A stretch of DNA of 37,047 nt from an uncultured Caulobacterales bacterium (GCA_903858685.1 CAIOJR010000100.1:1-37047), one strand, 5' to 3'. Numbered from the stretch's first letter, positions 8,621-18,871 are shown. Numbers and translations are program-made. The notes: a model not told the origin generated them from the letters alone.

Positions 8621-9274
8621 TTAGAGAATCGATTGACCGGTCTTGGCCCAATCAGAAAGGAAGGCTTCAAGACCGCGGTCGGTCAAGGGATGCTTCACCA
8701 GATCACGGAAAACCTGCGGAGGAATGGTGGCGCAATCCGCGCCGAACAGAGCCGCTTCCTTGACATGCACCACCGTGCGGATCGAGGCCGCCAGGATCTC
8801 GGTGTCAAAGTCGTAGGTGTCATAGATGGCGCGGATTTCCTGAATCAGGTCCATGCCGTCGGCGCCGTGGTCGTCCAGACGTCCGACAAAGGGGGAAATG
8901 AAGGTCGCGCCCGCCTTGGCCGCCATCATGGCCTGCATGGCCGAGAAGCACAGGGTCACATTGGTCATGATCCCGGATTCTGAAAAGATCCGCACCGCCT
9001 TCAGCCCGTCCCAGGTCAGGGGGACCTTGACCACGACATTGGTGGCGATGGCGGCGAGCTTTTCGCCCTCCTTGATCATGGTGGCGGTGTCGGTGGCGGC
9101 CACTTCGGCGCTGACCGGACCTTCCACGATGTCGCAGATTTCCTTGATCACCTCCAGCATCGGGCGGCCCGACCTGGCGATCAGGGTGGGATTGGTGGTC
9201 ACGCCGTCCAGGAGTCCGGTCTGGGCGAGCTCGGCCAGGACGGCGGTGTCGGTCGTGTCGAGGAAGAGTTGCAT
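8621..9274 (-). CDS. tal: Transaldolase, small TalC/MipB-type
   Basis: Schiff-base aldolase of the pentose phosphate pathway that moves a three-carbon unit between sugar phosphates. The 217-residue size and motifs DGVTTNPTL (23-31) and VVKVPLT with the Schiff-base lysine at 83 place it in the small TalC/FSA-like subfamily; the late SIRTVVHV segment is also typical. Fructose-6-phosphate aldolase is the alternative activity and cannot be excluded from sequence alone. A GGAG stands nine bases upstream of ATG 9274. It follows ligA by 80 bases on the same strand and is 22 bases from the DUF484 gene. Confidence 0.88.
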   Translation of the reverse strand: MQLFLDTTDTAVLAELAQTGLLDGVTTNPTLIARSGRPMLEVIKEICDIVEGPVSAEVAATDTATMIKEGEKLAAIATNVVVKVPLTWDGLKAVRIFSESGIMTNVTLCFSAMQAMMAAKAGATFISPFVGRLDDHGADGMDLIQEIRAIYDTYDFDTEILAASIRTVVHVKEAALFGADCATIPPQVFRDLVKHPLTDRGLEAFLSDWAKTGQSIL

Positions 9275-9354
9275 GACGGTCTACTCCAGAATCGGATGTG
9301 CGGAGCGTTCTAGCAAAGAATAGCGGACTTGGGGCCAACTCAACCGGCGCAGGC

Positions 9355-11460
<2,106 letters not shown>

Positions 11461-11462
11461 TT

Positions 11463-11497
11463 AAAGCGATTTCATCTCGTTTTGAAATGACGCTTTT
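11463..11497. terminator. Candidate AT-rich hairpin between ligA and the small upstream ORF
   Basis: AAAGCGATTTCA (11463-11474) pairs with TGAAAT..CGCTTT (11483-11496) around an eight-base loop, leaving a two-base GA bulge. A TTTT follows on the plus strand; on the minus strand the stem ends in CTTTAA with a weak T stretch. It lies just after the 64-residue ORF and just before ligA, so it may separate their transcripts. Confidence 0.45.
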
Positions 11498-11511
11498 GTC
11501 TGTTGGGGCCC

Positions 11512-11706
11512 TTAGCCATTCTCGCGCGCCTCGATCTTGCTGATGGCGACATCGAAAGCAACGATTTGCCCCCGCACCCAAATTAGGCGCTCTTCATGCG
11601 ATTTCGGCGAACCGAGTTGAACACCGCCGCCGTCGAGCGCTTTCAGCTGATCCACAAGCATGGCGCGATCCTTCTTAAGGTCTTCAAGAACTGGGTTACT
11701 TGCCAT
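11512..11706 (-). CDS. Small conserved-looking protein of unknown function (64 aa)
   Basis: I do not recognise a family. The ORF encodes 64 residues, highly charged, with a Leu/Asp/Lys-rich helix at the N-terminus (VLEDLKKDRAMLVDQLKALDGG), a Gly/Ser turn (about 26-36), and a second helix ending ISKIEARENG, suggesting a short helical hairpin or coiled coil. There is no membrane segment, no cysteine and no signal peptide. An AAGGA lies about 13 bases before ATG 11706, a long but usable spacing. It is divergent from the lipoprotein operon across a 147-base AT-richer gap, and a hairpin follows it. Codon use looks like its neighbours. Could still be spurious. Confidence 0.5.
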   Translation of the reverse strand: MASNPVLEDLKKDRAMLVDQLKALDGGGVQLGSPKSHEERLIWVRGQIVAFDVAISKIEARENG

Positions 11707-11794
11707 GTCGGTACAATATCCTTTCGAGCGCCCTGCGCCACGTTTTCAAGAGCACCCATTTCAAATTGAGACACTACCCCGGTGCGGAGGCGGG

Positions 11795-11823
11795 TTTACA
11801 GTTTCGATCAAGGGTTGTAAATA
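11795..11823 (+). promoter_or_regulatory. Candidate sigma70-type promoter of the lipoprotein/M48 operon
   Basis: TTTACA (11795-11800) and TAAATA (11818-11823) are 17 bases apart, 31 bases before the first gene of the operon, in a stretch far more AT-rich than the surrounding DNA. An AAAGG lies six bases before ATG 11854. Match is partial, so this is a candidate only. Confidence 0.35.
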
Positions 11824-11853
11824 TAAAAATAAGTAGACCATTAAAGGCGTAAA

Positions 11854-12543
11854 ATGCGCGCGATCTGGATCACGCTGATCGGCCTCGTCCTGGTCGGCTG
11901 CACCACCACCGAGACCCGGCTGGCCAGTTCCGCCAATATCCGTCCCGCCTCGGCCGCCTCAAGAGTGTTGGTGGTTCAGCCGGACGTCCAGCTGGCGGAA
12001 CTGACCGCCGCAGGCCTGAGCGCGCCGCGCGCCGACTGGGGCCAGGCGGGGCGCGACAATCTCAATCGCGACCTGCAGGCCGCCATTGTCGCAAGGGGCC
12101 GCACGATCGGACAGCTCAACCCGGACATCCTGCAGGCCGGGCGGACCGGCCAGTTGATCCGCCTGCATGATCTGGTCGGCCAGTCGATCCTGGCCTTCAG
12201 CTATGGCGACATCAGATTGCCGACCAAGACGGGGCCCCTGGACTGGACGCTGGGCGAAGGCGCCGCCACCCTGGCGCGTTCTGGCGACGCCGACTACGCC
12301 CTGTTCGTCACCGCCAACGGAACCTATGCCAGCACGGGACGAAAGATGCTGACGGTGGGCGCGGCCCTGTTGGGCGTCGATGTGCCGCTGGGTCGGCAAC
12401 AGGTCTTCGCCTCACTGGTGGATTTGAAAACGGGTCGGATCGTCTGGTTCAACCTCGCCGTCGCTGGCCCCTCTGCGGACATGCGCGAAACGGACGGCTC
12501 GCGCCAACTGGTCAAGGCCCTTTTGAAGGACGCGCCGTTTTGA
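11854..12543 (+). CDS. Predicted outer-membrane lipoprotein of unknown function
   Basis: A 229-residue lipoprotein: the signal peptide has a hydrophobic core and a clear lipobox LVGC, giving lipidated Cys16. The residue after Cys is Thr, so no inner-membrane retention Asp is seen and outer-membrane sorting is likely. The mature part has strands such as SRVLVVQPDVQL and a region with DYALFVTANGTYASTG and LVDLKTGRIVWFNL that resembles periplasmic peptidoglycan/curli-assembly-type lipoproteins in style, but I cannot name a family. Its stop overlaps the next gene's TTG start (TTGA), and the next two genes are also coupled, so it very probably acts with the M48 protease. Confidence 0.85.
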   Translation: MRAIWITLIGLVLVGCTTTETRLASSANIRPASAASRVLVVQPDVQLAELTAAGLSAPRADWGQAGRDNLNRDLQAAIVARGRTIGQLNPDILQAGRTGQLIRLHDLVGQSILAFSYGDIRLPTKTGPLDWTLGEGAATLARSGDADYALFVTANGTYASTGRKMLTVGAALLGVDVPLGRQQVFASLVDLKTGRIVWFNLAVAGPSADMRETDGSRQLVKALLKDAPF

Positions 12544-13430
12544 GGCCCCCGCGACGGCTGGCGGCCGGCCTCTGCATCGCGGCCAGCCTTCTGTGCGCCG
12601 CCCCGGTTTTTTGCCAGCCGCGGGCGACCACGACCGGCCCGGACGGCCTGCGCATCCCCCATGCAAGGCCGGAGCCGAGTTCGGACGAGGCGGGCCTGTG
12701 GGACGCCACCGCACGCGCAGAACGCTCGGCCAAAGCGTCTGGCGAGGTCAATGCCGACCTCGCCCTCAACGCCTATGTGCGTCATCTGATCTGCAAGCTG
12801 GCGCCGGACTATGGCGACGATCTGCGCGCCCTGGTCATGAACCGCCCCTTCCTGAACGCCTCCGCTGCGCCCAACGGCTATGTCGAGGTCTATACTGGCC
12901 TGTTGCTGCGCACCGAAAACGAAGACCAGCTTGCCTTCGTGCTGGGCCACGAGATCACCCATTTCGCCCGAAATCACAGCCTGAAAGCCTGGCGACACAC
13001 CCGGAACGCCATGAATGGCGCCCTTTTGCTGTCGACCGGCGTGGCCTTGGCGGCTGGCGCGGCCAGTCATTCCGCCGCCGGCAATGGCGGCGCAGGGGCC
13101 GCGCGCACCGTCAACACCATCTCCTCGACGGCGCGAGATCTGAACAATCTCGTCTATCTCAACGCCATAGCTTCGATTTTCGCCTTTGATCGCGACGATG
13201 AAAGCGAAGCGGACCGTCTGGGCTACGCCCGCGCCATGCGCGCCGGGTACCGCGGCGCCGCCGCCATAGACATGTGGAACGAGGTGCTGGACGAAGCTCG
13301 CGCCTCCGAGTTCGAAGCGGTGCGCCACGGGGACAGCCGGGCCTCGATCTTCGACACCCACCCGCTCACCACCGAGCGCATCAGCGCCCTGAAAAAAACT
13401 CGGCCCCGTCGATCCGGCAGGCGACCCTGA
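12540..13430 (+). CDS. Periplasmic M48 metalloprotease (BepA-like), catalytic part; frame interrupted at an A7 tract
   Basis: Zinc metalloprotease of family M48 with an N-terminal signal sequence (hydrophobic segment about 8-24). The zinc motif HEITH is at 137-141 and the third ligand is expected as Glu223 in DDESEAD. It starts with a TTG (12540) that overlaps the preceding stop. The frame ends at 13430 soon after the run of seven A at 13392-13398, giving a low-complexity Arg-rich tail. Removing one A would continue into a 430-residue protein with a TPR-like tail, the architecture of BepA-type envelope quality-control proteases. In the plus-one frame the upstream stop is at 13390-13392, so the shift must occur exactly in this short overlap. 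Either a homopolymer sequencing error, a mutation or slippage explains it. Confidence 0.85.
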   Translation: MRPPRRLAAGLCIAASLLCAAPVFCQPRATTTGPDGLRIPHARPEPSSDEAGLWDATARAERSAKASGEVNADLALNAYVRHLICKLAPDYGDDLRALVMNRPFLNASAAPNGYVEVYTGLLLRTENEDQLAFVLGHEITHFARNHSLKAWRHTRNAMNGALLLSTGVALAAGAASHSAAGNGGAGAARTVNTISSTARDLNNLVYLNAIASIFAFDRDDESEADRLGYARAMRAGYRGAAAIDMWNEVLDEARASEFEAVRHGDSRASIFDTHPLTTERISALKKTRPRRSGRRP

Positions 13431-13833
13431 GGCGGCCGTTCGCTACCGCGCCATCATCCGGCCCTATCTGGCGACGTGGCTGCGGGACGATCTGCGCCGC
13501 CGGGACTACAGCCAGACCCTGTTCCTGATCCGGAGGCTGGAGAGGGAGGGCGAGGATGTGGGCCTGCTCGCCTATTTTCGCGGCGAGGCGCTCCGGCTGA
13601 GACGCGGTGAGGAAGACCTGCAAGGCGCCATCGCCAGCTACCAGGCCGCCACCCGGCATCCAGACGCCCCCGTCGCCGTCTGGCGTGAACTGGGCGACGC
13701 CAGCCGCCGGGCGGGCGACACGGCGGGCGCCGTGGCGGCCTTGAGCCGCTATGTGGACCTGGCCCCCAATGCGCAGGATCGCTGGCTGGTGGAGACCACG
13801 CTGAAAACCTTGAAACAGGGCCTCGGGACATGA
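13393..13833 (+). CDS. TPR-like C-terminal half of the M48 protease, in a shifted frame
   Basis: This frame is open from 13393 to the stop at 13833 and encodes about 146 residues that read naturally as the continuation of the preceding protease: a helical segment (YLATWLRDDLRRRDYSQTLF) and TPR-like helices including YFRGEALRLR, AIASYQAATRHPDAP and GAVAALSRYVDLAPNAQDRW. A GTG at 13558, preceded by purine-rich bases, could allow separate translation of the last 91 residues. TPR tails in BepA-like proteases contact substrates and the BAM complex. The stop overlaps the next gene's ATG by four bases. I treat it as part of the M48 gene; see the frameshift finding. Confidence 0.7.
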   Translation, partial: KKLGPVDPAGDPEAAVRYRAIIRPYLATWLRDDLRRRDYSQTLFLIRRLEREGEDVGLLAYFRGEALRLRRGEEDLQGAIASYQAATRHPDAPVAVWRELGDASRRAGDTAGAVAALSRYVDLAPNAQDRWLVETTLKTLKQGLGT

Positions 13834-14423
13834 GCCGGACTGTTCGTCACGCGATTCTGATCGCCGCCGCCGCCGCCGCCCTGTGGCTCAGCGGCTGCGC
13901 CAGCATCCCCACAGCACCGACCGGGCTCTACGCCGTGGGCCAGGCCTATCATGTCCGGCTGGGGCGGGATTGGTCGGACCTCAGCCATGTCATCGGCGGC
14001 GCCTCGTCCAAGGTCAAGGTGCTGACCCTCGACGGCCCCTTGCTCAACCGCCTCTATCTGACCGAGGGACTGGTTCCGGGCGATAGTCTCGTCCGGCGGC
14101 CCAGATCCGACCACGCCAATCCGCCCTATCGCGCGCACATGTCGTCCAGCGAACTTGTGGAATTTGTCGCAGACAGCGTCTCCGCCCAGGGCTTCCAACG
14201 GGTCGAAACCTCAAACCTTCGCCCCGCCGCCTTTCTGACCGCCGCCGCCCTGCGCTTCGACCTGGCCGCCGTTACTCAGCAAGGACTGGACATGCAGGGC
14301 ACGGCGCAGGCGGCGGAAGTCGATGGCAAGCTCTATGTGCTGCTCTATCTCGCCCCCAGGGAGCACTATTTCGCCGCCAGCCTGAACGAGGTGGAGCGGA
14401 TCTTTGCGTCGGTCGCGCCCTAG
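13830..14423 (+). CDS. Second predicted lipoprotein of the M48 operon
   Basis: A 197-residue protein with an Ala-rich signal peptide ending in the lipobox LSGC (Cys23), followed by Ala, so outer-membrane sorting is likely. The mature part contains YHVRLGRDWSDLSHV near 45-60 and a late segment LYVLLYLAPREHYF, and looks globular and soluble. I do not recognise the family. Its ATG overlaps the stop of the M48/TPR frame (ATGA), which makes translational coupling, and therefore functional association with the protease, the simplest reading. A 139-base gap with only a short stem (CGCCAT / ATGGCG at 14474-14489) separates it from the convergent DUF4242 gene. Confidence 0.85.
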   Translation: MSRTVRHAILIAAAAAALWLSGCASIPTAPTGLYAVGQAYHVRLGRDWSDLSHVIGGASSKVKVLTLDGPLLNRLYLTEGLVPGDSLVRRPRSDHANPPYRAHMSSSELVEFVADSVSAQGFQRVETSNLRPAAFLTAAALRFDLAAVTQQGLDMQGTAQAAEVDGKLYVLLYLAPREHYFAASLNEVERIFASVAP

Positions 14424-14562
14424 GGAGCGGGGTGCGTCTTCAGGCCAACCGTTTTCGCCGGACAAACCCTTGGCGCCATCGAAATGGCGACATCCTTCCA
14501 GGTCGTTCCAAACGGGGACCGGCGTGCCAGCCCCCGCGGCAACCCCATAATCTGTCCCGAGA

Positions 14563-14838
14563 TCAGCCGTTCGCGGTGTCAGGCCCGATCACAGCGGCGA
14601 CCTCTGTCACCTTGTTGGCGGGAAATCCGCCTTCGCGGGCGTGACGTTCGATCACGTCGGCGCTGTCCGCTTCATGGATGCAGTAAATCTTGTCTCCAGC
14701 CACGTAGCTGGTGACCCAGCGATAAGGAACACCGAGCCCGCAAACCACTTCATTCGACTTGGCGGAAATGCCGCGAAGGTCGTCTGCCGTCAGCTTATCA
14801 GCGCCTGGAATTTCCCGTTCAATGACAAATAGCGGCAT
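14563..14838 (-). CDS. DUF4242 (SCO4226-like) small protein
   Basis: A 91-residue ferredoxin-like-fold protein of the DUF4242 family, in which a Streptomyces member was described as a nickel-binding protein. Visible features are the opening strand MPLFVIEREIPG, the segment VPYRWVTSYVAGDKIYCIHEAD near 42-63 and the helix IERHAREGGFPANKV, all typical of the family. ATG 14838 is supported by GGGAG seven bases upstream. A TTGTCA / TATTAA pair with a 15-base spacer (plus-strand 14888-14893 and 14867-14872) lies in an AT-rich stretch just upstream and may be its promoter. Metal binding is inferred from the family only. Confidence 0.78.
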   Translation of the reverse strand: MPLFVIEREIPGADKLTADDLRGISAKSNEVVCGLGVPYRWVTSYVAGDKIYCIHEADSADVIERHAREGGFPANKVTEVAAVIGPDTANG

Positions 14839-14866
14839 GCTCAAGCTCCCGTTTCCAAGCTTAAGG

Positions 14867-14893
14867 TTAATATCAGATAATATCCGATGACAA
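14867..14893 (-). promoter_or_regulatory. Candidate promoter of the DUF4242 gene
   Basis: Minus-strand TTGTCA and TATTAA are 15 bases apart in AT-rich DNA about 30 bases before the start codon. The short spacer and partial -10 match keep confidence low; the same patch contains AATATC twice in ten bases. Confidence 0.25.
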
Positions 14894-14971
14894 GCCGCTT
14901 GGCGGCCGCTCTCGCCAGGAATGGGCCGGAAGGTGATTTTGCGGGTAGAGCCGAATCCTCGTCTCCGCTTC

Positions 14972-16684
14972 CTAGCCTGCAATCAGGGCCCTTGCCGCAG
15001 AGCGCGCCGCCTCGGTCACCTCGGCGCCCGACAGCATGCGCGCGATTTCTTCTTCGCGTTGGGCGGGGTCGAGGGTCTCGACGGTGGTGGAGATGCGGGT
15101 CGGGTCGGCGGATTTGGAGACGCGCCAGTGCTGGTTGGCGCGGGCGGCGACCTGTGGACTGTGGGTCACCGCCAGAACCTGCTGGCCGTCCGCTGCAAGT
15201 CGGTGCAGGCGCGCGCCCACCGCGTCGGCCACGGCGCCGCCGACGCCCTGATCCACCTCGTCAAAGATCATGACAGGGCCGGACGTCCCCTCCCCCCCGC
15301 GCTGAGCCAGAGAGGCTTTCAGCGCCAGGGCGAAACGGGCCAGTTCGCCGCCGGACGCAATGTCGCCCAGCCCGCCAAAGGGCGCGCCGGGATTGGTGCT
15401 GACCTGGAACTCCACGCGATCGGCGCCCATGGGGCCGAAACGGTCGGCGGGCAGAGGCGCGACACTGGCCTGAAATCGGGCGCGCTCCAGCTTCAGGGGT
15501 CTGAGCTCCCCCTCGACCGCCGCAGCCAGCCTTTGCGCGGCGTCCTTGCGCGCCATGGTCAGCGCGTCGGCGGCCAGACCATAGGCCCGCTCGGCCTCAG
15601 CCACCGCCGCGCGGACGCGGACGAGATCAGCCTCAGCGTCCTCGACGCCTCGCAGCTCGGCGGCCAGTCGCGCACGCTCCGCGGTCAGGTCGTCGACCGC
15701 CACACCCAGTTTGCGCGCCACGCCGCGCAGCGCGAACAGGCGCTCCTCCGTCGTTTCCAGCTGGCCAGGATCGAACTCGAAGGCCTCAGCGGCGCTGTCT
15801 ATGGCCGCTACGGCCTCGCCCGCCTCGACCAGGGCGCGGTCCACCGCCGCCGCCGCCGCGTCCAGCCGCAGAACCACGGCGTTGGAGGCCTCCGCCCCCG
15901 CCTGCAAGGTGCGCTCGCGGGCGCGCTCCAGCCCCCTGAGGCCCGCCGCCAGACGCCGCGTCAGATCATCGCCGCCCAGTTGTTCGCGCGCCTGCACAAT
16001 GTCGGCCATGGCCTTTTCGGCGGCGCCCAGCACGGCCCGCACCTGAGCCAGCTCCGCCTCCTCCCCCGGTCGGGGATTGAGGCGATCCAGCTCGCCAAGG
16101 CGGGCGGTCAGAAGCTCTGTCTCCGCAGCGGCGCGCACAATGCGCGCCTCCAGCGCCTCACAGGCCGCGCGGGCATCCTTCAGCGCGCCATAGGTCTGGG
16201 CTGTGGCCTTCAGTTGGGGTGCGCAGCGGCCAAAGGCGTCCAGCAGGGCCCGGTGGCTGCGTGGATCCAGCAGGCCCACCGTCTCGTGCTGGCCATGCAC
16301 CTCGACCAGAAGCGCGCCGATCTCGCGCAGGACAGCAATGCTGGCCGCCTGATCATTGACATAGGCCCGCGAACGACCATCCGCCGATAATTGCCGACGC
16401 AGGATCAGATCATCGCCCGGCTCGACCGCCAGGCCCCTGTCCTCAAGCACAGCAAAGGCCGGATGGTCCGGGGGCAGGGAGAAGATGGCGGTGGCGACGG
16501 CCTGCGCCGCCCCCTGACGCACCAGACCTGCATCGGCCTTGCCGCCAAGCGTCAGGCCCAATGCATCCAGCACGATGGATTTTCCCGCGCCCGTCTCACC
16601 CGTCAGCGCCGTCAGGCCGCGCCCCAGTGAGAGGTCGAGCGCCTCGATCAACACCACGTCGCGGATGCTCAGTCCAACCAGCAT
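14972..16684 (-). CDS. recN: DNA repair protein RecN
   Basis: SMC-like ATPase that helps gather DNA ends during double-strand-break repair. The 570-residue protein has the N-terminal Walker A GETGAGKS (29-36), a long central coiled coil (about 150-370) with many Glu/Ala/Arg heptads, the ABC signature SGGELARFALALK and Walker B VMIFDEVDQGVGG near 470-480, then LAVTHSPQVAA. All parts needed for activity are visible. ATG 16684 is followed directly by the first strand. It lies 42 bases after bamD. I see no LexA-like box in the short upstream gap. Confidence 0.95.
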   Translation of the reverse strand: MLVGLSIRDVVLIEALDLSLGRGLTALTGETGAGKSIVLDALGLTLGGKADAGLVRQGAAQAVATAIFSLPPDHPAFAVLEDRGLAVEPGDDLILRRQLSADGRSRAYVNDQAASIAVLREIGALLVEVHGQHETVGLLDPRSHRALLDAFGRCAPQLKATAQTYGALKDARAACEALEARIVRAAAETELLTARLGELDRLNPRPGEEAELAQVRAVLGAAEKAMADIVQAREQLGGDDLTRRLAAGLRGLERARERTLQAGAEASNAVVLRLDAAAAAVDRALVEAGEAVAAIDSAAEAFEFDPGQLETTEERLFALRGVARKLGVAVDDLTAERARLAAELRGVEDAEADLVRVRAAVAEAERAYGLAADALTMARKDAAQRLAAAVEGELRPLKLERARFQASVAPLPADRFGPMGADRVEFQVSTNPGAPFGGLGDIASGGELARFALALKASLAQRGGEGTSGPVMIFDEVDQGVGGAVADAVGARLHRLAADGQQVLAVTHSPQVAARANQHWRVSKSADPTRISTTVETLDPAQREEEIARMLSGAEVTEAARSAARALIAG

Positions 16685-16726
16685 GGCGGCGTCGCCATTA
16701 TCCCATCTGAAGCGCCGTGAGGCGGT

Positions 16727-17584
16727 TTAAGACTTGTGACCCATCTTGATGAAGCCGCCGTCCGAGCCGTTCTTCGGATGCTCGGCGGGCGCCTCCAATG
16801 GCTTGAGCCCCTTGGAGGTCAAAAGCTTGTAGGCCTCTGCATACCAATGGTCGCCAGGGAAGTTGTGACCCAGAACCGCGCCGTCGCGCACCGCCTCGTC
16901 GCGAAGGCCCAAGGTCAGATTGGCCTCCACCAGACGATAGAGCGCCTCAGAGGCGTGGGACGTGGTCTGATAGCGGTCAATGACCGACTTGAACCGGCCG
17001 ATGGCGGCCAAAGGCTGTCCAGCGTTGAGATAATAGCGGCCTACCGCCATCTCCTTGCCCGCCAGCTGGTCATAGACCAGTTCGATCTTCAGCTTGGCGT
17101 CCAGCGCATATTCGCTGTCCGGGAAGCGCTTTTGCACCTCGCGCAGCGCCGCCAGAGCCGACTCCGTCGTGCCCTGGTCGCGGCCCACATCGACGATCTG
17201 CTCAAAATAGCACTGGGCCTTGAGATAATAGGCATAGGGCGTGGACGGATTGCCAGGATAGAGCTGGATGAAGCGATCGGCGGCGGCCACGGAGTCTTCA
17301 TACTGGTTGCCGCGATAATAGGCGTAGGCTTCCATCAGGATCGAGCGGCGCGACCATTCCGAATAGGGGTGCTGGCGCTCCACCTCATCAAAATACTGCA
17401 CAGCCTCGTTCCAAGAGCCTTCGTCAAGGCGCTGTCCGCCCGTCGCATAGAGCAGTTCCACCGGACGTTCCTGATAGGCCAGCTGAGGCGGCTTCTTTTG
17501 GGCGGCGCAGCCGGACAGGGCTGCGGCGACACCAAGGGCAAGAACCAGGGCCAGATGAGGTCGGCCGGATATTTGACGAAGCAA
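16727..17584 (-). CDS. bamD: Outer-membrane protein assembly lipoprotein BamD (ComL)
   Basis: Lipoprotein of the BAM complex that inserts beta-barrel proteins into the outer membrane. The lipobox LSGC (Cys26 with the chosen start) follows a hydrophobic ALVLALGVAAAL core. Five TPR-like repeats follow, with VELLYATGGQRLDEGSW and YPGNPSTPYAYYLKAQCYF as typical segments. Two starts are possible: GTG 17656 would add 24 charged residues ahead of the signal peptide; I prefer TTG 17584, which has GGAAGAG five bases upstream (plus-strand 17590-17596) and gives a normal signal peptide. Length 285 residues. Gene order lpxC-bamD-recN is common in alphaproteobacteria. Confidence 0.92.
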   Translation of the reverse strand: MLRQISGRPHLALVLALGVAAALSGCAAQKKPPQLAYQERPVELLYATGGQRLDEGSWNEAVQYFDEVERQHPYSEWSRRSILMEAYAYYRGNQYEDSVAAADRFIQLYPGNPSTPYAYYLKAQCYFEQIVDVGRDQGTTESALAALREVQKRFPDSEYALDAKLKIELVYDQLAGKEMAVGRYYLNAGQPLAAIGRFKSVIDRYQTTSHASEALYRLVEANLTLGLRDEAVRDGAVLGHNFPGDHWYAEAYKLLTSKGLKPLEAPAEHPKNGSDGGFIKMGHKS

Positions 17585-17695
17585 CAGCGCTCTTCCTTCG
17601 TTGTGGACCGCACGTCCGACAACGGATTCGCTCCGCCGCGTCGATTGGATGGCCACTCTCTACACTACCCTTGGCGTCATCGCCAACGCAGCCCG

Positions 17696-17710
17696 TGATC
17701 ATTCTGATCA
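17696..17710. repeat. Dyad TGATCA-TTC-TGATCA upstream of bamD
   Basis: Two copies of the palindromic hexamer TGATCA separated by three bases in the gap between lpxC and bamD. It could be an operator or chance; no function is shown. Confidence 0.6.
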
Positions 17711-17769
17711 GGACTGCGCGGCAGCGTCCGGGTCAATGGGTTAGAAGAGGTCGCAGCGGCGAAAATATG

Positions 17770-18663
17770 TCAGACGGCTTCGGCAAGCTGCTGTTCAAAG
17801 CTGACCAGACGCCAGGCGTCCGGGCGCGCCATCAGCGCGCGAACCAGCTGGTTGTTCAGGGCATGACCGGCATACCGCCCCTCGAAGCGACCGATCACCG
17901 GACCGCCGAGAACATAAAGATCGCCGATGGCGTCCAGCGCCTTGTGGCGAACGAACTCGTCGGTCATGCGCAGACCTTCGGGGTTCAGGATCTGGTCGCC
18001 CTCGATCACGATGGCGTTGTCCATCGATCCACCGCGCGCCAGCCCCATTGCCCGCAGCGCCTCGACCTCATGCATGAAGCCGAAGGTGCGCGCAGCGGCC
18101 AGTTCTTTGCGGAAGGACGTTTCCGTCACGGCCAGATCCACGACCTGACGACCAATGGCGGCGCTCTTGAAAGCGATCTCGAACTGAACTTCAAAGCGGT
18201 CGCACGGCAGAAGCGCGGCGCGCTTGTCGCCGTCCACGACGCAGACCGGCTCCAGGATCTCGATGAAGGTGCGGGCGGCTTCCTGCACGCGACGACCGGC
18301 GCGGTCGATCAGCTGCACAAAGGGCAGGCCCGAGCCGTCCATGATCGGCACTTCCGCGCCGTCAATCTCGACAATGGCGTTATCCACATCCAGCGCGGCG
18401 AAGGCGGCCATCAGATGTTCGATCGTGGAGACGCAGACCCCGGCCGTGTTGCGGATTTCGGTATTGAGTTGAACGCCGGCTACCGTCGCCGGGCTGACCG
18501 CTATACGATTGTCGCGATCCGTGATGTCGGTGCGCACAAACACAATGCCTGCGCCAGCAGAGGCGGGACGGATCACCACAGTGACTGTGTCGCCGCTATG
18601 CACGCCGACGCCGGTGCAGATAGCGGTACCGGCCAGGGTGTGCTGCGCAATTTCAGAATACAT
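17770..18663 (-). CDS. lpxC: UDP-3-O-acyl-N-acetylglucosamine deacetylase
   Basis: Zinc-dependent enzyme for the committed step of lipid A synthesis. The 297-residue product shows the zinc and catalytic motifs STIEHLMAA near 78-86, VRHKALDAIGDLY near 232-244 (His and Asp ligands) and AGHALNNQLV near 263-272 (general acid His). ATG 18663 has AGAGGG ten bases upstream; the in-frame TTG at 18672 is too close to that site. A strong terminator lies between ftsZ and this gene, so it should have its own promoter in the 291-base gap 18664-18954, which I could not assign with confidence. Confidence 0.95.
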   Translation of the reverse strand: MYSEIAQHTLAGTAICTGVGVHSGDTVTVVIRPASAGAGIVFVRTDITDRDNRIAVSPATVAGVQLNTEIRNTAGVCVSTIEHLMAAFAALDVDNAIVEIDGAEVPIMDGSGLPFVQLIDRAGRRVQEAARTFIEILEPVCVVDGDKRAALLPCDRFEVQFEIAFKSAAIGRQVVDLAVTETSFRKELAAARTFGFMHEVEALRAMGLARGGSMDNAIVIEGDQILNPEGLRMTDEFVRHKALDAIGDLYVLGGPVIGRFEGRYAGHALNNQLVRALMARPDAWRLVSFEQQLAEAV

Positions 18664-18673
18664 CGTGATCAAT

Positions 18674-18679
18674 CCCTCT
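18674..18679 (-). promoter_or_regulatory. Shine-Dalgarno deciding the lpxC start
   Basis: Minus-strand AGAGGG lies ten bases before ATG 18663 and only two bases before TTG 18672, so it supports the ATG. Confidence 0.55.
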
Positions 18680-18871
18680 GGCGATGGCTGATCCTATTCC
18701 GACCGGTCCTTCGCTGAGCTTAACCTAGTTTCTCGCCATACCGCAGCGCAACACAACTCCTGTTTCGGAATGTTTCGCAAAGAAGCACGACTCACGTGAC
18801 GGAGAATTTTCGTTCAAAGACAACAACTTGGCGTCCGTGCGCGGACCTGGCGACCAGATCGGCCGAACACG

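Noticed and set aside
13392-13528. Programmed -1 frameshift on the A7 tract
   Set aside because: The -1 frame runs to a stop at 13528 and encodes no TPR sequence; only the frame reached by losing one base continues the protein.
14474-14489. Terminator after the second lipoprotein
   Set aside because: Only a six-pair stem with a four-base loop and no T-run.
14921-16390. A 489-codon open frame opposite recN
   Set aside because: Antisense shadow of recN with no motif and no plausible start context.
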